Under the pieces are notes generated by a model. The model was given only the letters and a program-made list of their open reading frames with translations. It ran no database searches and was not told where the DNA came from. Source: Selaginella moellendorffii (taxonomy: Eukaryota > Streptophyta > Lycopodiopsida > Selaginellales > Selaginellaceae). Taken from it: DNA of 64,000 nt. The translations under genes were made by a program, and so were the position numbers. Location of the stretch: NCBI RefSeq assembly GCF_000143415.4, contig NW_003314270.1:1704290-1768289 (forward strand). Direction: 5' to 3'. Numbering within the stretch: the stretch's first letter is position 1; each line of letters starts with the position of its first letter. Shown in pieces: positions 8,901-19,064 of the stretch.

Positions 8901-11482
8901 CATTTCCCATGCTGCACCTGGAGCTTTCTTTGGATTCGAAAGCTCCATAGCCGTCTTCAGTTCCTCAGGCACGGGTAAATTGACCTCCCTCAGATCAATT
9001 CGATCGACCTTGTCGAACGAAGCTGGGAAGTCACTCCAGTCCCACTCTGCTGCAGGACCAATAACAAGGGCGAGTGTGAAGATGCGGACATTCGTCGGTA
9101 TCTTCTTCTTAGCCATTATACCATGGATCTCCTGCATCTCCTTGCCTTTCAACCGAGCCTTCACCTCGTTCAAGGCCTTCCAGAACTTGTGATAGGATTC
9201 GGAGTCGTAGATCATATAGTGGACTGAAGATTCCACCTCCGCAAGTCCCACCATTAAGTCAATGATGGAGCTGACTTCGTCTGCATGAGTGATCTCCTCG
9301 TTTGTGAAGTCCATCACACAAAAGATGTTCTTGACCTGCTCATCTCCGCGGGAAACGATGCTCCTCCACCTTTGATCCTCATCCGAATTCACGTATACCC
9401 GGTAAGGTTCTCGATAGGCCTCTGCTGCGGGGTCGAGCTGTTTCTGAAGCTGGCGGTCGACATCCCTCTTAATGAAATTTGGATACTGATCCAACTTCTC
9501 AGCTTTACTTTTCGTGGCATCCCGCAGCAGATCGATGAACTTGGGGGCCCCCTTCACGTAGTCGTCGATGTCTTCATTTGACAAGTCCAGCTCTTCCATC
9601 ATCTCTTGCCTGGTGTCGATGCTCACCCTCTCCATGGCCACTTGCTCGAAGATCCAATCCTTCAATAGCGCACGAGCTCTCAGAGTCGTGCACAAGTCCT
9701 TGTATGTCACAATATGGCCGGGAGTCATTTTGGTCTTGTTGAAGACTACCTCACCACGTAGAAGAGCATTAGCCACTGTCAGAAGGTCGTCATCGTCTAG
9801 AGACCGCGAGAAACGCAAGGCGTTGAGCTTCAAATCATTGGGCTTCCGGCCGTCCTCCACACCCATTGAGTTTAGCAACTCCCCGTCATGGTACTTCCTC
9901 AGCACATCTACCCATTTGTCAAAAACAACTTTTGTCGCGAGTAGAATGTTATGGATGCTGAGTGTGTCATTGACCCCCAGTGTTTTCGAGAGAAGACTCG
10001 AGAATTCCTGCAATGGAAATGGCGTGAGGCCACATGCTATGCCACATGCAACGAGGCTTACCTGCCAGGCGCTAGTTGCTAGTGCACGTCCTTGTCCTGG
10101 TTTTTGTGGCTTCTTCAGTTGAACCCAGAGCTTCCGTGTTCGTGCCAATGTCTCGTGCAGACCCGATTTGTAGCACGTTTCTTGCTTGACATTCTGCGCG
10201 TGGGAGATGTATATGATAGATCGGAGGGGCGAGTTGCCTTTTATCAGGCGGACAACTCTTGTCTTGAAGACTTTCTTCACCTCCTCGCCCACCATAATAT
10301 CCACAACTATCTGTTGCATCGCCAAGCTAGAATGCTGCCCGGAGACGGCATAGAACCGGACGTTCTGATCGTCCAACACCTTCCTATTGATCAAGTCTGG
10401 AAACCTCGTCTCGCCCTTCATTGTTCGGTAGTAGGGGATCACGTCTGCGATGTCGGGTGTTACTGGACTTGCCAGCATCTTCTGCTTCAGTTTCTCCACC
10501 CACTCATCAGATACTAGCCTGTGGTTGTATTTGCTTTGGATGTCGATACGGCTCACGTCGATTGTATATACTTTGTTGGAATAGTAACAAGTACTATTAT
10601 CTGCGACGATTTTTGCTGCCTCTTCTTGCTCTTTCTGCTCTTTGCGGCTCTTCTTTTTGGTGGGTGTAGTGTTCGAACCCGAGGCAATGGCATCACCGAG
10701 TAGCTTCTTTTTTGGAGCAGCAGAGTCGGACGTCGGCTTGAGCTTGACCACCCTTTTCTGCTTCGGGGTAGTTTCCAGATCGACCCCCTTCCCCTTCGCT
10801 TCGCAAACTGGAGGCACTCTCAACGGCTCAATGTTGGAATATAGTTTTTGAACATCGCCGTAGGTGAGGTCCGTGGATTCCATGTGATCTTCATAGACCC
10901 GCAGCGTCTTTGAAATTGTGGGCCTCCTGGACAACCTCTCCCTAGCTCCCTCTAGGAATTTCTCATAGCCGCTGCCCCCCTCCGGGAAGCTGCTAGGATG
11001 TGCAAGGTGGATCTTGAAGGCGGACGCTGTCTCTACCACAAGTGCCAGTCCATATTCTTGCATGGAACTGCATGGAGTGTCTGTCACTTGGATGAGGATC
11101 CCCATGCATTCTTTTCTCCCACCATCTGTGTTGTACAGCATCAGATCCTCGCCTTCCATCCCGAAAGTCCAACTGGTGAGCTCCTCCCCCTTCTCTGCAT
11201 CCACATTGACAGTGGCTGGAAGAAGAACGCAATTCCTCGCCTGTTCAGAAATGCACAACAATTAGAGCTGACAGATGAAAAGCTAGCAGCTGGAAATAAC
11301 GTGAGGCCACACGCCATTCACCACTGCATCAGATGTCTTGAGGCTGCATCCTAAGATGGCGTGAGGCTACACGCCATCTGTAACCGGACTGCACTCGAGA
11401 GCCCAATCGGTGCATGCCAATGTTGCTACTGAATGGCATGTGGCCTCATGCCATTTTCTACTTGGCCTAAAAGACTTACCAT
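5972..11482 (-). CDS. Gene A copy 2, open through the ParB/MTase part, 3' end cut
   Basis: The ATG (11482-11480) is the last codon before a 239-nt intron (11241-11479). Further exons begin 11240-10062, 10007-8699, 8648-8574 and 8535 onward, using the same splice sites as copy 1. The first long stretch has no stop, unlike copy 1. The acidic tract is longer than in copy 1, and exon 4 is 12 nt shorter. The HAD exon (about 6757 downward) keeps its catalytic motifs but runs into the terminal repeat of copy 1 at 5972, replacing roughly its last 30 residues. The start choice rests on it being the only ATG in frame that splices to the conserved second exon. Confidence 0.65.
8536..8573 (-). other. 38-nt palindrome intron in gene A copy 2
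   Basis: Same location and length as 2843-2880 of copy 1. The palindrome lies at 8547-8568. Confidence 0.5.
11241..11479 (-). other. First intron of gene A, directly after the ATG
   Basis: Donor GTAAGTC follows the ATG at 11482-11480; the acceptor is TTCTGAACAG. It holds three palindromes at 11296-11317, 11356-11377 and 11433-11454. The same intron in copy 3 is 56680-56918, also 239 nt. Confidence 0.6.
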
Positions 11483-11639
11483 TTGAAGCCGAATGGAGGC
11501 CGTGACAATCGAGGCCGGACTCGCTGGCGAATGTGCACTGTGTGTGCAGCGGATCGTAGCAGCAAGGCTACTCTGCCACTTACAGTTGGAGAGTGGCGCT
11601 GAAATCTCCCGGGACGCCAAGTGGGCTGCGTGTGGGTGG

Positions 11640-11885
11640 CGGAGTGGGCGGCGGAGTTGGCGGCGAAGTTACAAAAGTGGACGCCGATGCACACGAGCGC
11701 GATGCGAGCGCGAGTGTGATGCAAGCGCGAGTGGATGCCGATGCACACGAGAAACCTGTAGAGAAGGCGCGAATGTGAGCATGATCGCGAGTGGGAGCGC
11801 GATGCGAGCGTGAGTGTGATGCAAGCGCGAGTGCGAGTGGAGCGCGAGTGTGCGAGCGTAGTCGCGAGCGCGAGTACGGAGCAAA
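11640..11885. repeat. CpG-rich minisatellite upstream of gene A
   Basis: Irregular tandem units such as GCGAGCGCGATGCGAGCGTG and TGTGATGCAAGCGCGAGTG. Copy 3 has the matching array at about 56305-56465 with a different number and order of units, showing it changes length between element copies. Confidence 0.75.
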
Positions 11886-13090
11886 ATGCAAAACCTAACC
11901 TCACACGCGCGAAATGTCACAACGGTTGGTAATCCCGCCACGTCATCATTCCTTGGACTTGGGCGCCACCATTAATTTCTGGATTGCCGCGCGCATGCAA
12001 GCACGCAAAATCCAAAAGAAATCCGCAACGTCATCATTCCTCGGACTGCATGCACGCGAAATCCAAAAGAAAGATCATGATTGGGATATCATTTAATACC
12101 CTCGCTATATTTATACCATGCATGATTGGATATTCCAAAGCATCTTGTATTTCCAAAAATGGCAGATGTTCAGCTAAATAAAGAAATTCTATCTGTTTCT
12201 ATTTTTCTCTCAAATCAATATTATAGCGTGTGGGCTCATGCAATTTTGAACCAAAAAAACCCAAAAAACGTTGAACCCAAAATATTTTGAAAAAACCCAA
12301 AAAACCCTAAACATTTTAAACCCAAAAATCCAGGCGTCCTGTGGCGTTATTCCTTGAATGGCGTGTGGGCGCATGCCATTTTCAGGGCCAAATGCTGAAT
12401 GGAGAAAAATTCCCTTTCAGTGCAAATGCTGCAAGAGGCAGATGCCGAGCACAAAGGACTGTAACTACCTCACATGACACAGATAAACTTTTCTCTATTT
12501 GGCAAAGATAAACTTTATAGCGTGTGGGCTCATGCAATTTTGAACCCAAAAAATGCACCAAAAAATTCTCGGCGTCATCTGGCGTTATCTCTTGAATGGC
12601 GTGGGGCCGCATGCCATTTTCAGGGGCACATAGGAGTATATTCCTAGAATATTCTGACACACGCGAGATTTTTTTGAGTTTTCTGGAGATCCAACCATTA
12701 GATCACAACTAGATTTTACAGAATGGTATACAATGTCTTTCTTGATGACCCTGCAAAGAAGCATCTCGATCGGACACCACATGAGACCACACGAGCCTTA
12801 CAATGTTTCAGGGGCATTTGCCATAGATCCGACCGTTATTTTGCTCCAAGATTTTACAGTTTGGTGTGCATTGACATTTCCATCGACACTGCAAAGGGAC
12901 ATCACAATCAGATGCGGGATCACAAGAAACTAACTTCACTAACTCTGGTTTCACCAAGATCTACGTAAGGAGTTATGAAATGAAAGGACCCTCTCTATTG
13001 AAATGTGTTTATGGTCCTAGGGGCATTGTGACATATCAAAGGATTTTGCATCAAGTTCTGTATTTGCATGTTTATCAAGCTATTGAATTG

Positions 13091-13124
13091 CTAAACCCTA
13101 AACCCTAAACCCTAAACCCTAAAC
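13091..13124 (+). repeat. Interstitial telomere-type repeat (CCCTAAA)n
   Basis: About five tandem CCCTAAA units, the plant telomere repeat. It is kept at the same place in copy 3 (55064-55097), so it is part of the element. Single CCCTAAA boxes often occur in plant promoters. Confidence 0.85.
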
Positions 13125-13954
13125 ATGTGGCAAATGCTGCGTGAAGAAAGATGCCCTTTCTGGGCAAATGCTATAAGAGGCAGATGCCGAGCAGATGTAT
13201 CTCAGGCTAGCGAAGGGGACAAACGAAAGCTAGCTATAAACATGACGGGATGCAAATAGATTACTAGGCTGGTCCTACGAAAATCAAAAACCATAATTGA
13301 AAACATTGAAAATGCAAAAAGAAAGGTTTATAATATTTTTGAATTTTAAGCAACCAAAGGAATGTAAGTAGGGCATGTGTTTGTAAGTTTAAAAATGCCT
13401 CAACCACTTAAATTCCCAAGTAAATAAAGCTGTTTCTATTTTTGGTACAGGTAAACTTTATAGCGTGTGGGCTCATGCAATTTTGAACCCAAAAATGCAC
13501 CAAAAAATGCTCGACTAGCATTATTCTTTGAATGGCGTGTGGCCTTATGTCGAGCATTATTCTTTGAATGGCGTGTGGCCTTATATTGCCATAAATGGAC
13601 GTACACACACAGCATAATTATTCCTTTACACGGCGAATAATCTTGGCGCGGATCGCTGACATGGCATGGCAAAGTTCGAATCACTGACATGGCACAGCTG
13701 GATCGAGGCAAGGACATGATGTGACAAAGTTCAACCTCCGACAGCAAAGTCTAGAAGCTACTCAGTTTGAAATTTGTCAGAGGAATCATAAGATCTGGTT
13801 TGTCAGAGGATTTGATGTGATGTTCAAGCGTGTGTTATTTTTGAATTCTCGAACTCATTCCTAGGTCTATCATTTTTGTGCGTCGTGTTCTTGGTTCCGC
13901 TGAGCGCAGTGAGCGCTGCTTGTGTAAGCGGCGTTGTGGGCTGTGGTTTATGCG

Positions 13955-14095
13955 TCTACGAGCGGTTGCGGCATTGCGAGCGCCATTGCGAGCGGCAGTT
14001 TATGCGAGTGGCAGTTTGTGCGAGCGGCGCTACGAGCAGTTGCGGTGTTGCGAGTGGCGCTACGAGTAGTTGCGGTGTTGCGAGCGGCACTGTCT
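13955..14095. repeat. Short tandem repeat before the gene B leader intron
   Basis: Repeated units such as GCGGTGTTGCGAGTGGCGCT (about 30-bp period), seen again at about 54103-54240 in copy 3. It lies in the inferred 5' untranslated exon or promoter of gene B. Confidence 0.7.
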
Positions 14096-14143
14096 TTGGT
14101 GTGGCTACCGCTTCCTCTTGATATTCGGCACTTGTGCTTCCTG

Positions 14144-14391
14144 GTATGTTCACCATGGAATGGCTTAGGACCACATTTAGAAATGGCATGAGGCCTCATG
14201 CCATTAGTGATACCACTAATGGCATGAGGGCTCATGCCAATTTTGTGAATGCGAAATTTCACGTGGGTGTCAATAGCATGTTTGAATAATGGCATGTGGC
14301 CTCATGCTATTGAGGTTGTTTGGTATGTTATGATTTAGGCCATTCTCCAATCATTTTTTGTATGGTCTTAACTTCTTTTCTGCACTTTCAG
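14144..14391 (+). other. Leader intron of gene B with three palindromes
   Basis: A GTATGTT donor at 14144 and a polypyrimidine-rich CTGCACTTTCAG acceptor at 14391 sit one base before the gene B ATG. Palindromes are at 14183-14204 (a perfect 22-bp palindrome), 14219-14240 and 14289-14310. The copy 3 version is longer by about 270 bp. Confidence 0.5.
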
Positions 14392-14392
14392 A

Positions 14393-17300
14393 ATGGCCTT
14401 CAGGGTTGGGGAAAAGGTTTACATTTTGAATGGTGGGAAGAGAGTTGCAAAAGGGACCCTTGTGTCTATGGATCGGAACTTTGTTATACACTGTCAAAGG
14501 CTTGGGGAAGGCAATGCTGCTGTATCAGTAGAGACTGTCTTCGATGGGAATGTGGTCGTTATTGAACGAGGAGAGATGGTCGTCGGGGTAAATGTTGTTG
14601 TTGCCTTGAAAAATCTTCAGAAGAAAGCAGATGTTGGGGACAGCGCAAGTGCGACGCATGTTCCCTCCGTGGATCTTAAGAACCGTGCTACATGGATTCA
14701 GGCAAAGGTGTTTCTAAACAACCCCGAGGGGGAGGTGGTAGCTGAGGGCTTAGCCACAGTTGTCGATCCAAGAGATGCAGTTGCTAATTAAGAATTGGGC
14801 TGGGATGATATTGGAGTTGCGATTTTAGAGGTTGTTGACACAAAAGAAAACAGTCTGACTATTGGAAGCATTGTGCGGTGGAAATTGAGGCACTTAGTGT
14901 TTGAGAATGTGAAGGATTCACAATCAAACACCACTACAACTGATGACAGAACATCTCTTCATGGGAAAAGAAAGTACACCTTCCTAAAGCGCAGCCAAAG
15001 GGATCTGAGCAACGAACCGAAAAGGCAGAAAATGGTGATGGAGGTTCGAATGGTCTCGACAGTTGCTTGTTGCAAGAGGAGGTGCTGTCAACATGCTGAT
15101 TGGGATGCTATTGAAGAGGAGAGAGCAAGATACAAGACATTGTCCTGGAAGGCAGCTCGCAATTTTGTGTATGAGGCATTACGGTCATCTGTTGATGCTT
15201 CAGAACATCAGGTGGGGGGCATGGTCTTCCAGAGGGGTTTGGTCTGCATGAAGGCATGGAGAATCATTTATGGAGTCCCTTGAAGCACATTCTACAAAAT
15301 CAAAACTGAGTTCGAGGAACAAAGGGTTCAACAGGCAGTCCATGGGAACGACGGTACGCACAAAACCAGGGGTCATGTTGTATATAGAGAGGCAATCTTC
15401 AAGAGGTTTGTCGAGACATGTAGCGAGCAGCAACCACATAAAACCCGCCTCTTGGAAGATGGAACACGAGACACCCAACGAGTTCTCCCTTCCATGTATA
15501 CCAAGGGGGCCATATTGGAAGATGTGAATCGGGAACTCCAGAGTAATGGCTACAGGAAGCTGAGCCAATCTAGATTTAGTAGATTGTGGAGCAACAGGTT
15601 CAGGGATGTGAGTATAGGAAAGTACTCCAGCTTTTCAAAGTGTGACGAGTGCACTGCTATCAAAATGGCTTTGTCGAAGAATTCTTGCAGCGCTCAAGAG
15701 CGAGAGACGTTGGTTAGAAGGCGGCTCGACCACAACATCGAGCAGAGAAGCTGCAGGACTGCATATTATCATAACAGGATTCTCTCCATGGAGAGACCTG
15801 ACTCTTACCTCTGCATCATCCACGACAAAATGGACCAGAAAAAGACGTGCTTACCTCGACTCAATCCTGCCCCCAAGGCAATCTCTTCATCCATGCAGCT
15901 GCCTGTGTCTTTGTTTGGCATAATCGCTCATGGGCATGGTGCCCAGAACTATGGGAACTTCTTTGTACCTCTATGGGGTGGCGGGGGTGCAAACATGATG
16001 ATTGCGTCCCTAGCAAAACACTTAAGGTCTCTGCAAAGTGCGCAGACTAAGCTGAACGGCCAACCCTTGCATAAGGCCCTTGTCGATCGAACCCCATACA
16101 GGGTTCAGCTGGAGGAGGAGCAAAGGCTTACAGTATCGCGTGGGGCCCCATGCCATCCCAGTGAATATGTTGGCCGTCAGATTGTAGGGTTATCACGTGA
16201 GGCCTCATGCCATTCCGACGAAGCTGGTCGCCCGGTGAATGCATAGCCTCATCCAAACGAAGCAGAATCTCAAGGAAGTTCTTGCGGCCGATGTGGCCTT
16301 CCACCCCATCTTCTGCTCCAAACAGACAATGCTGGCAGTGAGAACAAAAACATGTACGTCTTCGCGTACTTGGCGATGCTTGTTGCCAAAGGCATATTTG
16401 AAACGGTTACACTTGGCTTTCTCATGGTTGGGCACACTCATGAAGACGTGGATGCCATGTTCAGTCACCTGGCAGAGTCCCTCCGGCGATCCAATGTCCT
16501 CACCCTCCCACAACTCTACGATGAATTCCAAAATTGCATCAAAGGCACTGTTGAAGCTGCACTTCTGACAGAGGTTCCAGACTTTAAGGGGTTTGTAAGA
16601 GGCTACATCAGGGACGGATCCGAAATGCTGATTGGCCACTCCAAGCCTCTTTAGTTTCATTTCAGCATGCGTGACGGTGCTCCAGTGATGAGGTACAAGA
16701 TGAAAGAATGGGACACAGTGTGGCTGCCAGTGGACGGCATTGAACTCTTCAAGAGAGATCCCATAACTGGGGAACCTATGATTCCTCAGGGTTCCCCACG
16801 GCCGATGCACCCGGATGGACTCAAAGACCAGGAAAGTATAGTGGCCGGGATTAGACAGCATATTGCCTTCTGGAAGAGGGGGTTGGTGTTTGGTGGAGAA
16901 TCCTATTTTCAGAGGTGCAAGCCTTTGCTCGAATACTGGGAGAAGATTATATCTGCTATCCAAAATGGGCCGGTTGTATATGAAGAATTGGAAGAGTCCT
17001 TTTGGCCAGAACCCAGAGCACCAGATAGTAGCGGAACAATGTCCTCTGGAAATGCAGTGACAGATAACGATGTTGAGGATCATTATTGTGGGCCGAGGAA
17101 CAAGAAGCCGGATTCAGCATTCAATCCAGTACAGGTCCGCAAAGGAATGGTCGTGCTTGTCAGACCCAGTAATAAAAAACAAATGATATGGGTGGGGCGC
17201 TGCATCACGGATGCAGAGGAGGACGTGGAAACTAACTCCTTCAATGTAACTGTGGAGTGGTTCAAGCCAAGTTCCGGATATACGAAGGATTGCCTAAAAA

Positions 17301-17534
17301 AGAGATGGGTGTTGAATCCAAGGGATCCCAGCATGAGCATATCGGTGGATAATGTTGTGCATGGTTGGATGCGGAAGCAGAGTGCCACCATCACCTTGCC
17401 AGACCATGCAAGAGATGCAGCAAGAGCATTCATAACCCGGGTTCAAGGTGAGATTCATTAATATTCCTTTACTAAGTTTCTAATGTATTTTATTTCAAGG
17501 TGAACAATCCGAATCTGAATCAGAGGAGGCGTGA
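14393..17534 (+). pseudogene. Gene B copy 2: RNase-H-like transposase candidate with four nonsense codons
   Basis: This matches the intact gene B of copy 3 without any length change, including the last intron (17448-17499) and the final stop at 17532-17534. It is broken by stops at 14789-14791, 15281-15283, 16244-16246 and 16652-16654. In copy 3 the same codons are CAA, CGA, CAG and CAG, so all four are single C-to-T changes on the coding strand. The domain description is given under copy 3. Confidence 0.85.
16135..16213 (+). repeat. Two palindromes within the gene B coding sequence
   Basis: Palindromes at 16135-16156 and 16192-16213 encode SRGAPCHPS and SREASCHS. They lie between the first and second candidate acidic motifs, in a loop-like insert. 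Copy 3 has both, at about 51717-51738 and 51774-51795. Confidence 0.7.
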
Positions 17535-17555
17535 TGGCATGTGGCCTTACGCCAT
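17534..17555 (+). repeat. Palindrome overlapping the gene B stop codon
   Basis: The last base of the TGA stop (17532-17534) is the first base of the palindrome. The same overlap occurs in copy 3, where the stop is at 50397-50399. Confidence 0.7.
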
Positions 17556-17625
17556 TCCTAGGTGAGATGATACAAATAACAAGTATAAATTCTTAGTTGT
17601 TCTAGCAAATCTTACTTAAAGTTCA

Positions 17626-17701
17626 AGGTGAACAAGCCGAATATGAATTCATCGGATTGTTATAACAAATTGCGAGGTGATGGCATGAGGCGATACGCCA
17701 T
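17626..17701 (+). repeat. Decayed duplicate of the gene B last exon with its palindrome
   Basis: The string TCAAGGTGAACAAGCCGAAT plus a palindrome (17680-17701) repeats the arrangement at 17494-17555. Another fragment lies inverted at about 18838-18885. Both recur in copy 3. Confidence 0.65.
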
Positions 17702-18020
17702 TTGAGAGTGGTAGCCATTCCTATATGAGGTGAGTGAAATATTTATTAGAAATACCTCATTCAATTGTGCACTTCTAAGTCTTGGTCCACTCAGTACTGT
17801 TTGCATGTTTTTATTTTAATTCTTTCTCTAAAATGTTATTTAGCATGTGGCTTCATGCCATTGCTCTCCACAATCATGCATTGAATTTTTCTATCCTTGC
17901 ATAATACTTCTCCATATATATAGCATGTGCGCACATGTGATATGGTTCATTAGGCCTGATATAGTGTGTGAGGTAAAACAAAGATGATGTGACATATGCA
18001 TTTACCAATCACACGTGCAT

Positions 18021-18060
18021 AAATCTAATAATATGGGCCACACGCCATATTATTAGATTT
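18021..18060. repeat. 40-bp palindrome with the element core in its loop
   Basis: Arms AAATCTAATAATATGG and CCATATTATTAGATTT are perfectly complementary over 16 bp around an 8-nt centre. It lies about 90 bp before gene C and is repeated in copy 3 at 49871-49910. Confidence 0.85.
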
Positions 18061-18146
18061 ATTGTACCATCATTCCCTTGCAGCGTGTGTGTTGGTTTCC
18101 TTTTATAACACAACGAACTCCATATTTTAGGGTGAAGAGCGTTCTC

Positions 18147-18404
18147 ATGGCAAGCACAAAATCTGTAAGTGAGGCAGAAAAGGAGACGGAGAAGGAGATA
18201 GGTGAAGATGTAGAATATATAAGTCTTCCAAACTCCCCGTACTATACTCCAGGTGATCATTTTTCTGAACAAACGGCAACATTAACAACTATCGAGAACG
18301 CCCCAGTAACGTCAGAGACAACAATCCAAAGCAAAACAACTGACCCGGAGAAGGATGATAGTACCGCTGAGAGTACCAAAAAGGAGGTGTCCACTAGCGC
18401 TTAG
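18147..18404 (+). CDS. Gene C copy 2: small acidic Ser/Thr-rich protein
   Basis: An ATG-started frame of 85 residues, rich in Glu, Lys, Ser and Thr (start MASTKSVSEAEKE), with a central YISLPNSPYYTPGDHF stretch. There is no membrane segment or known domain. It is preserved in copy 3 with only a final-residue change noticed, which favours a real gene or an exon over chance. A splice-acceptor-like TATTTTAG lies 17 nt before the ATG, so it may be the last exon of a longer transcript. A palindrome (18412-18433) starts 7 nt after the stop. Function unknown. Confidence 0.5.
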   Translation: MASTKSVSEAEKETEKEIGEDVEYISLPNSPYYTPGDHFSEQTATLTTIENAPVTSETTIQSKTTDPEKDDSTAESTKKEVSTSA

Positions 18405-18434
18405 GCTTATAATGGCGTGTGCCCGCATGCCATT

Positions 18435-19040
18435 TACTTGATCACCAAATACCTTTTTCCCTTTGCACTAGTATATCTTAATACCGGTCTGAGAAATAGA
18501 ATGGCATGTGCCCTCAGGCCTTTTACTAAATCACCTTTGAAAGAAATGCAAGCCTCTATGTCGTAAAAAAAAGGTACTAGAGAAATTCCTTAATAATATG
18601 AATGTTATTTAGTTTCATGAAAATACACTAAGGGTCAAATGAGTTAAACGACTTCTCCAGACTAGCAATGCCTCTTGCTACACCTTCACAATTAGATTCG
18701 TTAGAAAAAGATAACATTGAATAATATCTAAATGTTCTCACCATTAAGTTATATGTCTAGCTAATAGGAATGACGTTCATCTTGGAAAGCTCACCACACG
18801 CTCAATGAACAAACAAATAATGTGTGCGTGCATGCCATCGCTCTTCTTTAGCTTCAGATTCGGCTTGTTCACCTTGACAATGAGATTTATTATACAACCA
18901 GATGGACTCAGTCTGGACACAAAGTCACCGCGCTAGTCACCATGCCCCAGATATGTCTAGCCCCTGGACAAAAAACATATAATTTCACGTCATTTTCAAA
19001 TACTTGAAAATTTGTACCTAGTCCCATTTTACTGAATAAA
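18435..19040. other. Non-coding left-end region of copy 2
   Basis: AT-rich, with one degenerate palindrome (18502-18523) and an inverted fragment of the gene B end (18838-18885). No gene is seen. Confidence 0.6.
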
Positions 19041-19064
19041 TCCAACTTTAACGAAATAGAGCTT
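19041..19064 (-). repeat. Terminal inverted repeat, copy 2
   Basis: On the minus strand it reads AAGCTCTATTTCGTTAAAGT then TGGA, one base different from the other two ends. The interior sequence to about 18900 matches the copy 3 end base for base by eye, while the outside turns into Ty3/gypsy pol at 19065. Confidence 0.85.

Larger units (their letters stand above)
11483..14143. promoter_or_regulatory. Divergent promoter region between genes A and B
   Basis: Genes A (minus) and B (plus) start on either side, so this stretch should hold both promoters. It has no conserved reading frame. It contains a CpG-rich minisatellite, palindromes at 12358-12379 and 12596-12617, several imperfect relatives (for example around 12229, 12522, 13461 and 13530) followed by a repeated TTTTGAACCCAAAAA string, and a telomere-type tract. 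The layout is the same in copy 3 (53990-56676). Confidence 0.6.
5972..19064 (-). mobile_element. Large TIR element, copy 2 (inverted)
   Basis: This copy is in the opposite direction to copies 1 and 3. From right to left it has its terminal repeat at 19041-19064, gene C, gene B, a divergent promoter region and gene A. It loses the last part of gene A and its far end where copy 1 is inserted at 5971/5972. It sits inside the pol gene of the Ty3/gypsy element that resumes at 19065. It is close to copy 3 along its whole length, differing by point changes and repeat-length changes. Confidence 0.85.
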
